Part shown: piece by piece, positions 13,258 through 25,684 of the stretch | Position numbering within the stretch: the stretch's first letter is position 1 | Layout: each line of letters starts with the position of its first letter | NCBI GenBank assembly: GCA_016808115.1 | Contig: JAEQBH010003948.1 | Span: forward strand, 62,001-126,000 | Length of the DNA: 64,000 nt | From: Tetrastigma voinierianum | Lineage: Eukaryota > Streptophyta > Magnoliopsida > Vitales > Vitaceae | Direction: 5' to 3' | Notes under the pieces: model-generated | The model's input: the letters and a program-made list of their open reading frames with translations, nothing else | Database searches by the model: none | Told to the model about the DNA's origin: nothing | Position numbers and translations under genes: made by a program

Positions 13258-14360
13258 TCAACCACTAATTTTACACATTAAGGTCACTGTGATTCTACTG
13301 ATCGCATTTTGTGGCAATTTGCGCTGCATGCGATTTATGCCAAATTGCTGAGTCGATCCTGCTAATTCGAAGAATTCGAGTCAAATCAAAGATTAAAAAA
13401 AAAGATTGAGACTAGTGTGAAGAGAAGAAAATATGAAATTAAAGCAAACATAAAATTGGCTTCCTCAGCACTAATTACCATCCCTGCCACTACCGCTACT
13501 GACTTCGCCGCTCGCTTGCCTTGTCTTTGTTTTCCTTTTCACTCATTGTAAGATATAGAATATTCGGGAGGTTATTTGGTAATGTAGGGTGGTTATTACA
13601 AACTTGCCAAGCACCCATATAGGGGAATAAACTTCAGTGGCAAAGCTTTCGGCCTTGAAAGTTCAGCTTTCCATTTTCCTCATTTTCCTCCTTTTCTCTG
13701 GGCTCCAAACACTTCAGGACAACTCAGGGATGGTCAAGTTAGGTCGTTTTCCTCAAGAGGAGGTCAGTTGCTGTGGTTTGAGGGGCCTAACGTTCTGCTT
13801 ACTTGAAGTTTTTATTTGCATTTATGTTCCTATTTTCACTCTAGTTAGAACCTCATTTGATATGCCTTCATTGATCGGCAAGATGGCAATCTTAGGTTCG
13901 GGTGATGGCGTTAGATCCATCGAGATTCATTAGTTGCTTCCTATTTAGCCACCGTGAGTAGACTGGGAGGCACGCTTCATTTTCTCGGGAACATTAAGGC
14001 TCAATAAATGTCAGATTAAAAGGAAAATCAGAATAGTTTTTTAAAAGCTAATGAAGATCCTAAGCTCAGAATGACTATAGGTCATTTTCTCCCCAACGCG
14101 AGAAATGAACCCGGGACCCTGCCAGTCTTAACCCGAATCCAAAGAGTCCGACACTTCATGACTTTTTTAATTATTATTGAATTAGTTTCAAATATTATTA
14201 ATCCACCAGCAGTAAATTCTCAAAATCCAAATTGAATTCATCATTTTCACTTCACCAAAGACAGCAAGAAACCATCCATAACAACTTTGATTTATATCAT
14301 ATGAGTTCACTACTAATAGGAGAATATAGAGATAAAATTTTATGATTCTACCTACCTCCA
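13258..14360 (+). repeat. 3' LTR of the LARD-like element
   Basis: Right-hand partner of the repeat at 5,215-6,440, same orientation, with many small indels between the two. No clear purine-rich tract is readable just before it. An apparent ORF here (13,637-13,933) covers sequence that also occurs, frameshifted, in the other LTR, so I do not treat it as a gene. Confidence 0.6.
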
Positions 14361-14479
14361 TCAAATAACTCAAATATTTCTCCATATGCAGACAATATTT
14401 ATAGAATATGAACAAACTATAAAAATATCGACCCAAAAAAAATGTTGAAGGCCAATAGGACATATGGTCAAACATCGTA

Positions 14480-14850
14480 GACATTTGTGTATCTTATCCC
14501 TCACCAGATCTAGCATTAGCATCAAAACAATAAACCCAACTGTGAAAACAAAAATATTAATGTTATATGCTTCACTAATAAAAACATTCCGTGCTGTGCA
14601 TTGATAATCATAATTTATGGGAAATAACTTTGTTCAACTTAGATATCACAATGCATTTGTGAAGCTTACAATAAATTGCATAAATCAAGAGAAAATCTCT
14701 TGAGCTTTTACCACAAAGGGATAAGGTGCCAAAAGGATGACAGAATACGATCCACTGGAACTCAAGTTGACTAAAGTCCAATATTTTCTTAAAGAAGCAA
14801 ACAAATAATTATGTTGATCAGAAATAATTAGAAGAAGTTTAAAATTTGAG
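14480..14850. repeat. Copy of CPSF73 3'-flanking sequence
   Basis: Matches 48,690-48,904 ('tcttatccct.a.cagatctagcattagcatc') and 33,170-33,330 ('atgcattgataatc'). It lies directly downstream of the C-terminal CPSF73 scrap at 14,850-14,990, in the order seen at the more complete copies. The piece is non-coding. Confidence 0.6.
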
Positions 14851-14990
14851 AAACCTAGGGAAGGATGGACATGAGGTGGTGGGATTGGCTTCACAGCATT
14901 TTGGATCTAGCTTATGCATCAAAGATTTAGAGGATATGGGACATTCATTGTCGATGTTAAACACCTGCCGCTTCCACAATTGTGTAAATT
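14850..14990 (-). pseudogene. CPSF73-I-like pseudogene, C-terminal scrap
   Basis: Read on the minus strand from about 14,990 to 14,860, the sequence gives a frameshifted version of the last roughly 40 residues of plant CPSF73-I, ending in the family's AVKPIP motif (here EANP in one frame and MKPIPPP in the other). The same C-terminal end is seen in copy I (about 16,690-16,740) and copy II (33,517-33,560). No other exon is attached. The sequence upstream (higher coordinates) switches at about 15,000 to the 3'-flank of copy I, so this is a broken duplicate. Confidence 0.55.
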
Positions 14991-14999
14991 GGCAAACTT

Positions 15000-16684
15000 A
15001 GAAGGGTATGGTTGAGCTACAAAAGTAAACATCTGGAGTATATTGTAACCAAAGTTAATATGCAAAATCAAAAGCTGTGACAGCACCTTATCTCCTTATT
15101 CTTAAAATATTTTAAAATAAAATTTTCAGGTGTATATGTACGAGCTCAGCTTAATTATTTCATATCATATAATCATCTTTAAAAACATTAAGGAGACAAG
15201 AGAAGACAATTAAAATAAATCAAAAAATTATCTAAAAATACAGGTATTATTTTATATTTTTAAGGACAAAAATTATTATTTTTTTATTATCACAATTTAC
15301 AAACAAAGAGAACTAGAAAATATGATACATATTTTAGTTATTTTTAGGCTTTTATTTTTTAAAGTTATTTAAAAAAATAATTATATAAATATATGATTGT
15401 GCACAATTATTACCAAAAATTTTGAACCCGTATTTTAAAAAAAAAAGTAGAAAATATGTTTAAAATATTTCCTAAGCCAAATCAAAAGGTCAAACAAAGT
15501 CTCTTTACCTAATATTTTTATTAATTTTATCCAACTGCTATAATCCTAATTATGATTATTTCTTCATTTTACTCTCTTTTTCCTTTTTTTCTCCTTCTAT
15601 TTTTTTCCTCGTTGTATTATAGAACGTTGTAATTACTGTACTTACAAGGACTTGAGTTTTTGACATCTTGATCACTCTTCTATTCTTACAAGTACCCTAA
15701 GACCCTATTCACCCTTCCCTATGACTACCCGATACAAATAGCCTAGTGGGCCCTTCACTCATATTATACATAAATATTTAAATTAAGACATTAATTTATG
15801 ATGAATCAACTCATCCATCCGAATTGATCCACCAAAAGATAAATAATATCTCCTACACATAATTTAAATCATCTCGCTCAAACTTGAACATGTGGAATGT
15901 CGAGTAAATGAAAGCAGGAAACCCAACAATACTCGCAAATGCAAGAACATAATTGACATCTCGAATAACGAACAACCATCACAAATATGATATACTTCAG
16001 ATATAGTAGTTGTCCTTTTCTTAAATTAATCAACCTTTTACAATATATCACTTTAGGAATTAATACTTTCATAGAAAAGAAACTAACAATTATTTTTTTA
16101 TTACAATTTTGAATAAGTAATATGCCAAATTAGTATTGAAAAGAAAATAAACATAAACCTGATAGAACCGAAAGTAAAAACAAGTGTATAGTGATTTTAG
16201 CACCACAGGTTTGATTATCCAGAAACACAGGTTTCATAACAAGCTCCATTTTGCCTTCCAAACAGGCTGTTTTCTGATGGAAATTTTCACAAAGAGGCTC
16301 AAATCATCTGGCAAGCATAATACACTCATAGCCTGATCTAGTATTAGCACTGTTAATGAAAACACAACCTGGTGGGAAAACAACAATATTGTCTACATGC
16401 TTCACTAATAAAAACATTCGTGTTATGTATTATTGAATCATAATTTCCAGTATAACTCTGCTCAAACAATATAATGTATCGTAGTTTGTTAAAACATGAA
16501 AATCGTAAGAGGAAAATCTCTCAGTGTTACCACATATAAGGTACAAGAAAGAAATCAACAGAATATTTTCCAAACAAGCAAGCTAATTACACTGGCAGAA
16601 ATATTGATCGAATAGAGAGAGCTTTGTCCCAAATTCACCATTAAGAAGAAGTCGAAATGCGTAGAAACCTGGTAAGTGGATGTA
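15000..16684. repeat. 3'-flank of CPSF73 copy I, duplicated at 32,135-33,516
   Basis: The two segments align from 'gggtatggttgagctacaaa' (15,005 and 32,145) through 'aatttatgatgaatcaactcatcc' (about 15,790 and 32,605) to the CPSF73 stop region. They diverge mainly by indels. No gene is visible; short open frames here are not conserved between the copies. Confidence 0.75.
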
Positions 16685-18109
16685 AGTACACAGATGCTGT
16701 AGGGATCGCTTCACAAAGCAGATTTGATCACCGACGCCACCGCACCCTTCCCTTGGGCTCTGTTGGCCTCAACATTCCCACTCGCTTTATCAAGATACCA
16801 TACATTTCAACATCTACATACTGACACCGCTTCCTATTTCAACCTCACTGCATCTCCCAACATTTAAAACAAGAAGCAATGGACAACCCTTTTTCTGCTT
16901 TTCACTGCTTTTCTTCCTCGCTTTGTGGCCTCTTCCCGATTCCGAACACGTCTGGGATTCACTACCGATGTTTTAAAAACCAGAGCCACAATGGGAACAG
17001 CCAAGTAACCATGTCGCTAATAGATCTCGGGTCTCTGTGTTCCATTACCCGATAAGTGAGCGCTTTACCAAACCGAATGTTTCACCAACTTCCCTCGGGT
17101 CTTTTCAGCCAGCCTCCCAATGGTTTTCGCCATTTTCTCAGAGTTGAAATGATATTCCAGTCCGACTGACGCTTCTTGGGGAAATAATTTGTAAGGCACA
17201 ACCTGGTGATAAGTTTCGCGCTTGAGCCTCCCATCTCATCACTTCCATGGACAAAGAATGATGTTAGTGGCACAGCTCTTCAGAACGATTAATATATAAA
17301 CTGAATAGAGCTTGCAAAGATATGGGAAGTGGACCCCATGTCGAGGGGGAGCGAAGACCATTCATTAGGAGTAACTCGGGGTTCATTGAAGGAGGCTGCC
17401 AATATACGCTTCAACACGACATACCTGTATAACACGCATTTTTCTTATCGGGAGAATCACAAATAGTTGTCTCGACAATCCACCAAGACCACTTATCGCT
17501 GGTTTCTACCACGATGGACCTACATCGTTAAAATTCTCAATGCGAATCAGCAGAGGTGGGCGGAAGCGCCAGCATTCGGTATAATTGGTTTACGATCCTC
17601 TATTCGCGAGTTAATGTGTGTCCTGGTAAACAACCATGCAACCTTTTGCAGGTAGCTATGAATATATGGGGATGTTACGGAGCTCGGGATGGTTAGACCA
17701 ATACTCATCAAGGATAAGGAGGTCTTCGGGCACTGCAAAGTGCCTGTGGATTGGAACATGGCCCCTAGAGAAATGCTGAGCGACACATCCGTGAAGCCGC
17801 TTTTCTCTCATTCCGAGGCCGATGGAGTTTACACCAGCGCGGATTCAATTATGCAAATACCGAGAACTCATGGATCTGCAAGCCACCGGGCCAAAGATGA
17901 CGATCTTCACGAGAATAGTCTCCGCAGTAAAGTACTCTCAACACCGCAAAGAATATCAACCATAAATACGGGTGTACCCAAGGACGCGGTCCAACTCAGA
18001 ACACCAAAATCGTGATACCATTTACCTCTAAAGTCCGATGGAAATCAATAACCCAAATTTAAGATGGATTTAATTATAGCAGGTGAACATTAAATGAGAT
18101 AACAAAATT

Positions 18110-19540
18110 AAGCAAATATCAAAGTCACACGTTAGAATGTCTGTGCCATTTGCTGGCCAGACGATTATATGCAACCAATATTTCGTATATGAGAAATACA
18201 CACCGTATTGCTTTTTTTTTCAACAAGTTTTATATTTCATTAGATTGTGTTATGTAACATGTTTCCTGAAACTATAGTAGTCGATTAATAACATAATGCT
18301 GTGGTGGAGCACCAAAAAAATTAATATTAGAAATATAGTCAATTAAATCTTAATAGACTAATTCTTGCTATATTAGTATTAGTTGCCCAAACCTCCTTAT
18401 GTTGAAGACAAAACCCAATTAATCTCATAAAGAAGAACAGTCCACAGATGAAGATCTAAAACACTACTTTGCACTTGGTAGAATTTTAGATTCAGATAAG
18501 AATGTCTATGGTAGAAAGATTTAAGCTTAAGAATGAGGTAGTGATGTTTCGCAAAGATAATTTCAAATAAGAGACCCAAGATAGAACATTAGAGCAACCG
18601 TAAATTTAAATAAACTATCTAAGCTAATCTGACATGGACCATTTTTTGTGCCTTTCAAAAGCGATACAAGAGAAGGATGAATCAAAACAAATATAGCAGG
18701 ATAACAAGGGCCGTTCTAAATCCAATTTTCCATGGAATAAAGTACTCATTGAAACTTTAAAGATAACATTGACCAAAAATTTAGAACCAGAAAATAAAAA
18801 GATTAAAAGACCCAAATCTAAGTCCCTACGAAAGTCAATTGTTCTAAATGCTCAAACATTTCACGTATTAGATTATATAAACTAATGATTTTCAAATATG
18901 AGAAATACACACACCATATTGCTTTTTTTTTTTCTGTAATGTTTTATATTTTATTAGATTGGTGTTATGTAACATGTTTAAAACTATAGTCAGAACAATA
19001 ACATAATGCTTTGGTGGAGCACCAAAAAAATCAATATTAGAGGTATAGTCAATTAAATCTTAATAGAATAATTCTTTCTATATTAGTATTAGTTGCCAAA
19101 ACCTCCTTATGTTGAAGACAAAACCCAATTAATCTTATAGAAGGTGAAGAACAAAGTCCAGCTGTATGAAGATCTAAAACATTAATACTTGCACTCTGCA
19201 GAATTCATGATTCGTATAAGAATGTCTATGGTAGAAAGATTTAAGCTAAGAATGAGGTGGTATGTTTCCAAAGATACTTCAACATAATCTAAGATGAACA
19301 TTAGAGCAAACTGAAATTTAAATAAACTGATTCATTAATCCTCATGATATAATGTTACTCAGCTCATGTGAAGTACAAGAGAAGGATTAGAAATCAAAAC
19401 ACTGATATAGTGATACTGTCACGTTCCAAATCAGAATTTTCATGGAAGTGATCAATAATAATAAATAACATTGACCACAAATTTAGAACCAGAAAATAAA
19501 AAGATTAAAAGACCCAAATCTAAGTCCCTTACAACCAATC
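18110..19540. repeat. Tandem duplication inside intron 4 of CPSF73 copy I
   Basis: Two direct units of about 700 bp (about 18,110-18,830 and 18,831-19,540) share 'gagaaatacacac.c..attgcttttttt', 'gtggagcaccaaaaaaat', 'cctccttatgttgaagacaaaaccc' and 'aagattaaaagacccaaatctaagtccc'. Copies II, III and IV have the unit once (for example 34,360-35,060), so the duplication is private to copy I. Confidence 0.8.
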
Positions 19541-20281
19541 AAGGAAACATATGCATGTAGATTAGCTTCAAAATTAATTCGGACAATCAGAGGAAATTAG
19601 AGGAAACTATTACTAGTCTCCAAAAAGGGGAGAATGAAACATACATCTACAAGCAAAAATCAACTCACCCTTCAATTTTAATCGCTGGAGCGAAGAATGT
19701 TCAGACCATCATATAGCATATTCAACTCGAAATTGCTTCACTTTCATTATAATCGACAAAAGCAACTCGTAGATAGCCTTTTGTTGTATGTCATAAACTC
19801 GCCTTTCGAATGCGGTCTAATGAATAAATTCAAATATTTTAGCTAAATTGGCAGGCAAAGTAATAGCATAAAATTTTAATTAAAATAAATACGCCATGGC
19901 CAACCTTTTCCAAAGAATGGAAGGGATGCAAAAACATGATCCAGTGAAAAGTCATATAGAAATGCAACACATTACATGCGTAAGAATGAGGTGGAAGCAT
20001 CTAAAAGAACAGCAATTTTACATGAGAAAGTAGAGTAGATAACCAAAGTGCTGAAAACCGAAGATGAAAGTTCTAAAATGTCGCAAAAGATTTGAAAGTT
20101 CATTGATAAGACAAGATATGAAAGATAACGAATGAAATGATCATTGGTGAAGCATATGTTGCTACATACCACAAATAAGAGCACCGCTTTAGATAGTGCA
20201 AGGGAGATAATATAAACCCATTCACCGAAGAAAAACAACGTCAGGCTAAGAGAATCTCAAATTACAATCAAAGAAGTAATA

Positions 20282-20515
20282 TGGGGCTTCTCCAATGTGA
20301 ATTTTAGCTGATAATTATTGTAGCCTCTCTGCCGCTTCAAGTACGAGCACATGTTCGAAAGGCGCAGGCTGACACTTTCATGAGATGCAAAGGGGGCTTC
20401 TCCAAAGGAATTTCATCTGATAGATTTTACTTTACAGGTAGCCCTCTCGTGCCCGAAAGTACGAAAGTACATGTTCAAGTGTGTATGGACACTTTATACA
20501 AAGATGCAAGGGGGT
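20282..20515. repeat. Two-unit tandem repeat in intron of copy I
   Basis: Two units of about 115 bp each contain 'ggggcttctcca', a 'ctgata' stretch, 'gtagcc(c)tctc', 'acatgttc' and a purine-rich end 'gatgcaa.ggggg'. In copy II only one unit is visible (about 39,630-39,720). Confidence 0.6.
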
Positions 20516-22013
20516 AGGTCCATTAACCCGCATCCCCTAGAACCTAACTGAACGGTCTTTCTATGAGCGATCACTCCAATCCAAACTACGCAGAATACCT
20601 CATTACAAAGCTTATGATGGTAGATAACTAACTAGTGATGTGCTTTCAATCGCTTTTTAAGAGCATTCATCACCATGCAACAGGATTCAAATGGAGAAAA
20701 GTTAACAAGAAAATATACCTGAAAGCACAAAAGACTTAAGGCGAACAAATCAAAGATAGATTTCAAGTATAGGGAAGCTATTTCATATGAAGAGAGGAAT
20801 TTCCAAGAGTTTATTCCTGAGAAAAGAAAATTGGAAAATTTAATGAAGAAACCATTGAGAAGCAAGAGCTATTCGTAGATGGGTATAAAATCTGGGGGGT
20901 GTTATATGTAGTCTCAATCCCATAAGATATATCCGCAAAGGTTCCTAATAAGTATAAGATACCGATAAGAGAAGATACAAATGAATCTTATATGCTTTAG
21001 CAATAGTTGTTTGATCATTTTTCAGTAAGATCATTGAGGAAGGATTCATTCTATTGTTTTAAAAAAAATTGCAAAAATGACCATACCCATGAAAAGGCAA
21101 TATCAAAACATGATATTCTCTAACTTCATTTCTCAATCTGCAGAGATTACTAAGTTATAAAACAAATAACATTACACATCTAAGGAAAGAACATACCGTG
21201 TCACCAAAAGAACATCAATGGTTGAAGGACTGTCCATCAGCAGGCAAAGCAACATGCCCGAGATGGGCTTGATGACCTACGCTAAACCATCACCATAGAC
21301 ATGAACAAACATAAACAAACAAATTAAAACCAAACGCTGAAAATGGAAGTAAAAAAACTAGCAACCGTTAAAGCACAATGCATTATGGTATACCAATATA
21401 GCTCTTCTTTATAGATGATTAATGTGAACCACCCACCATTTCGAAATTTCTAGAGGGTACACTGGGCTGGTCTCCTTCAAGAACAGACTGATCTTTCTAA
21501 AGATTGTAGGGCTCCCTGAAGCCATTCTTCAATCGAACAATGCTCCGAATTTTCTCTAATTAACACCTAAAAAAAGATTTAAAAATAATCCGTCTCATCA
21601 TAAAATAATACCCAAAATACAAATACATTCCAGTTACATTCACAAGGAAACCTGGGGCTATTTTGGTGAATTTATCGAAGCTCAAAAGAATTTTTTGACT
21701 TTCAAATAAATGACTCAGACAGTAAGTTGAAATTTACATTCGTGAGAAAATCTTTCACTCGAAATGACTCAATTTAGCTCCCGAATTAGAGTCAAAATTC
21801 AAAATCCAAATCTGAAAGTACTTTGTTTTACGAAAATTAAGAACCAAAATTTAAATCTTCAAGCTCCCAAATGCCTCTCATCCCCTTTAGAAAAACAGAG
21901 GTGTCTTTCCGCCCCGACTCGATTCTAATCAACATCAGCCAACACTACCGATCATTCGATTTCCACTACCTCTAATTTACCTCATCCATGAAAGAAATCA
22001 TCACCTGCACGTC

Positions 22014-22246
22014 GATGGGAGGAGGAAGCAGGCGTGGCGGAGCATCGTGAAAGATTAGCGATGATCCAAGAACTTTACCACTTACGTCTCGAAAGCATTC
22101 GCGACCGGGCAATGCGGGTTACTTTTCCATCTTGCTCACCGGATTGGCAATGCATCAAATGCCTTCACATCCTTCAGATTCTCTTACTATGCTATATCTA
22201 CCAGCTTAGTTTTCGCAATGCCGTTTCACTTTTCTCATACATCTAG
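22014..22246 (+). CDS. Possible first exon of an unidentified gene divergent from CPSF73 copy I
   Basis: On the plus strand, 490 bases upstream of the CPSF73 copy I start codon and pointing away from it, lies a GC-richer frame: an ATG at 22,014 opens a short G/R-rich stretch, and an overlapping frame from 22,034 reads MAEHRERLAMIQELYHLRLE and then SIRDRAMR before turning hydrophobic. A one-base frameshift would join the two. The first 30 residues look like a real helical segment; the hydrophobic end may be intron. I do not recognise the family. This head-to-head arrangement is absent at the other copies, which have an LRR receptor kinase upstream instead. Confidence 0.3.
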
Positions 22247-22259
22247 AGTCTCCGATTAT

Positions 22260-25200
22260 AAACAATCCCTCGAGAACGCCCTGTGCTCTCACAGAGTGAG
22301 ATCCGAGAGCCATACCTGTATCCAAATTATGTAAGATGAATATTGAGATATGAATGCAAATGTTTTGAAACAATATGAAAAAAAAAAAAAAAATGATATG
22401 AAAGCAACCTTCCGCTTCATGAGTTTCCACACATGTGTATGTTATTGTCGTTTCATGGTAACTTTTATCCCTTAATCCATCCAAGATTCGTTAATATCGG
22501 GCCGATCCCATCGTAGACATATCATCATCAACTATCATCCCTTGGCAATGGACATAAATCATAACCAAGCAGACTTCTTTGAGCTAATCCCTGCAAATGA
22601 AGAAGAAAAAAACAGACTAAGGTGAATAACAAAATAATAACACAATAAGAATAAAGAGAATGGTAGAACATATATAACTCTGACGGTAACTATAATGGAA
22701 CAAATTCTCGTGTTGATATGTCTGTATGATAGCAAACGATCAGATCAACCAAATTCCTTTTTTCGATTTGATACTGTAAAAGCTTATGAAAATATGAATC
22801 TAAGCAAACCTAAGATGGGAAAATAAAGGGTGGACTATGAAAGGCCAGCTCAGTGTAATTCAAGATAGAGACATGATATTGAATATAATTTACACTGCGA
22901 ATAGTAAGAACAATTTTCTCTATGTTTGGCTTTAATATGAAAAAATACTAGAGAAAATCAAATATGATGAAAATTAATCAAGAACAAGAGCCTTCTCAAA
23001 CATATTTAATCATTATGTATAAGAATTAAATTAATTAAAGTGAGTTTGAAGCAGCTTACAAAAATAATTATCGACTCCATATTTTTTTTTCGGCTTTCTT
23101 TCCCCTTAAACCAAACCTAGCCTAGAAACAAATATAGGGAAAGGCCAATATTACATAGAACAACAAATTACTAGCAACAAAAGAATGAGAAGTTGTCCGC
23201 GAGCACTCGTCATCCTTTTTTTTTTTTTCTTCCTTTAATTTAAGGGACAAGTATGAAATATGGGAGCATTATAATTTCAACCACAATGATATATTAACTA
23301 AATCATGGTCTCAATTAGATATTCAACCATGATGAAATGTTTTTTTCGGATGGAGAATACATGTACAGTAAAACTTTTTAACATCGTAGAAATGCCATAC
23401 CAAATCGATCGACATTCTCGAAGAATCAGATGTTTGAAGAGGACTTATGTGTGATGAACTGCCATGCTTTCCAGGCGAAAGTTCAAACAACCCTCTGTGG
23501 TGATGCATCACTAGCGCCTCGCGACATTAGCTTGCCCAATAATTTGGTACATCATACCTATTATTTGTCCTCAGCCATTCAAATTTATATAGCTTTAAGG
23601 ATCAAAATAAGTGTTTTCGCTTAAAAATTTGAGCAGTGAGCTAGAGATAATATTGAAAAATATAGAAAAAAATATGTGAAGAGAAGATAGAAAGCCATAT
23701 AGTCCCACAAATGCTTTCAGTGGAGTCTCCATCAATGAGGAAAAAATAAATATAAGAAAATCATTGGTCTCGCTTAATAGAAGTGCAATATTTGCAAAGA
23801 AAACAAAAATATTATTAACTAAAATTTTTACATGGCCTTATTTATAGGCTCACATCTCTAAGAAATTGAAGATATTAGGACTCTAATGACCTATTATGAC
23901 TCTAATTCTAATTTGGTTTCTAATCACTGCCAAATCTTAATTTGATTCCAACTACTAAGCCTAATTTGACTCAAACTATTAATCCTAATTCAACTCGATT
24001 TAAACTAATAGACCCCTACCTTAATGAAACACGTTAAAGATTAATCCTGTATATGTTAAAGATCATCCTCATCAAAACAATCATAAAATGGTGAAAATAA
24101 TATTTGAATATTCGCTTACGTTCAAAACCTGAGGATTAGAGTCCTTTCTCAATCTATAATTCAACCATAGATAGCGCTTGATCCTTCTCTCACCTATGTT
24201 GCTTGTTGCCAAATTTTGCCAAGAACTTGACCTACCTTTGTTGTCGTGGATAATTCATGAATATGAAGTTGAAATCATCGCTCGGATCAAGCTGCATCTT
24301 ATTAGCTATGGTGGTTGAACCAACTTAGATCACCTATATCTCTTCGATGATAATTCCATTTATACCATCTTTTCTTGTATTCCACTTGTTCTATCTTTGT
24401 TCGATAAGTTTATTTTTTCGTCATCGCTTAACAATAACATTATGCTCTTAAGGTATAACCGCGGCTAAACTCATCCGATCAAATTCTTCACAAGAAGAGG
24501 CATCTTGGCGTGGATACAAAAATTTATTCAAATTTGATTCTCGGGTTCATTCATTATGTACTAACAAGATGGAGAAATCCTCCTTTGATCTTCACTCATT
24601 ATGGATAATTAATTAATCCGTGATAATGTGAAACCATCACTTCTGGAGAATATTTTTCTGAAGAGATAAAAATTTCACGAGTCTCATCCTTACTAAGCCC
24701 CAGAAACTCAAGTATTTATCCTATGTTATAACTTAGAGCGCACTCCTTTATTACCAACAATTAAAACAATGTAATCAGCATACTAAGGCAATACGTGATG
24801 CACTTGACAGTTCAGCAACTATACGTATAATTAATACAAAAGTAAGAGATCAATGTTAATGGATTTCATTCTGCTCCGTCCTCCAACATCTGCCATACTC
24901 TTACAGACTCATTATCTGTGACTTTGATCACATAATGCTCCAACCTCTCTCTCTTCTGCAACCCAATACATTAATTCCTTAGAAATCCCTTGCATGCATC
25001 CTCAATGTCAATAAGCACTACAAGTACAAACTTTGATACCGCATTACCTGCCTTAAAGTTTGCTTAAAATCACTCACTCAAAGTTTCATAACATAACTTG
25101 TAAAGCTTAACATCATGATAATTTGTGGAGCTTTATATTCGACCTTCTTTCTGCATATTATGTTTCCGAAAGTGCTTTTCATCCTTTTGTCTTCATGATC

Positions 25201-25400
25201 AGGGTCTTGTTAAACAAATTAGTCCTATACACTGCTACAAAAAAAATCCCATGTTCTACAACCTTCCATATTCTCATCTTTCGCGCATTTTACTTCGACT
25301 TCCCGTGTCACTAATAACTCCCAAGTCAACTAAAAATTCTATGATCCGTGACTCCCTGTAATGCAATTGAATGGTCCGCACTCATCTTCCCGCGCATCTT
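22260..25400. other. Intergenic or intronic, no gene recognised
   Basis: Over 3 kb of AT-rich sequence with A/T runs near 22,378-22,393 and 23,216-23,230. I read both strands and see no conserved exon, RNA gene or element end. It might be intron of the divergent frame at 22,014, but nothing supports a second exon. Confidence 0.45.
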
Positions 25401-25402
25401 CC

Positions 25403-25523
25403 TATTACAACCACTTGAATGAACCACTTTAAAAGCTATTATCAAGGGGAGAACTCCAAGTGGTTATAAACCCATAAGGCTAAGCCATACCTGAACGATG
25501 TGGACTCATAATGGGTCATAACA
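25403..25523 (-). repeat. TRIM 3' LTR
   Basis: Left copy of the terminal repeat, downstream end on the minus strand. It matches the right copy over 'ttacaaccacttga', 'aaagct', 'gggttataaacc' and 'gactcataatgggtcataaca', with small differences. Confidence 0.75.
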
Positions 25524-25666
25524 ATCCATCCCTCTTCAAAACCGACGCCCACGGCAGAGCGCAGGACTTCACCCCACGAGTAATGGGCCTCCCACAACAC
25601 TATAGTGACTGCACCCCACCTGCAAGTATTCTCCCATTACCGAGACGAGGGTCATCCCCAAGGAAT

Positions 25667-25683
25667 GAACCACTCTGATACCA
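25667..25683 (-). other. TRIM primer-binding site, tRNA-iMet type
   Basis: The minus strand reads TGGTATCAGAGTGGTTC. The first 11 bases match the standard plant initiator-methionine tRNA primer site TGGTATCAGAG, and it begins one base after the 5' LTR. Confidence 0.8.
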
Positions 25684-25684
25684 C

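Larger units (their letters stand above)
5215..14360 (+). mobile_element. Non-autonomous Ty3/gypsy-like LTR element (LARD-like), about 9.1 kb
   Basis: Two direct repeats of about 1.1-1.2 kb (5,215-6,440 and 13,258-14,360) bracket a 6.8 kb interior. Immediately after the left repeat, at 6,445-6,466, lies a degraded version of the primer-binding site complementary to tRNA-Asp (family consensus TGGCGCCGTTGCCGGGGA), typical of Athila/Tat-group gypsy elements. This fixes the left repeat as the 5' LTR and the element as plus strand. The interior shows no reverse transcriptase, integrase or protease, so the element is a large retrotransposon derivative or a wreck that lost gag-pol. It appears to contain further LTR-like DNA (7,640-10,640). 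The right end lies against the 3'-flank of a CPSF73 scrap. Confidence 0.6.
16685..21525 (-). pseudogene. CPSF73-I (CPSF subunit 3) pseudogene, copy I
   Basis: CPSF73-I is the zinc-dependent metallo-beta-lactamase/beta-CASP endonuclease that cuts pre-mRNA before polyadenylation in the nucleus. This is the most complete copy. Exon 1 is at about 21,400-21,525 (start ATG at 21,525, MASGSP, then a GDQ-like and a frameshifted NEVG-like stretch). Exon 2 is at 21,195-21,290 (SGM then PSTIDVLLVT, with a gtatg donor). Exon 3 is at about 19,910-19,990 (ASLPYF-like). Exon 4 is at about 19,680-19,845. One long last exon at 16,690-18,060 holds VIDFHRTLEVNGI, PELRNIPIY, ENFNDVGPS, SRQLF, FNSEKMAKTIGRLAEKT, ISDMV and a decayed C terminus. 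Many frameshifts and stops are present. The metal-binding HFHLDH motif reads DFSLDH. It lacks the CACTA element found in copies II and IV, and it carries a duplicated intron segment at 18,110-19,540. Product identity is secure; function is unlikely unless the indels are sequencing error. Confidence 0.85.

Noticed and set aside
13637..13933. A 98-codon plus-strand open frame with a hydrophobic start (MAKLSALKVQLSIF...), looking like a secreted protein
   Set aside because: It lies inside the 3' LTR, and the matching part of the 5' LTR (5,600-5,950) does not keep the frame. It is LTR sequence, not a gene.
17689..18015. A 108-codon plus-strand open frame, the second longest plus-strand frame in the window
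   Set aside because: It is antisense to the last exon of CPSF73 copy I, whose conserved residues are read on the minus strand; the frame is absent in the other copies.
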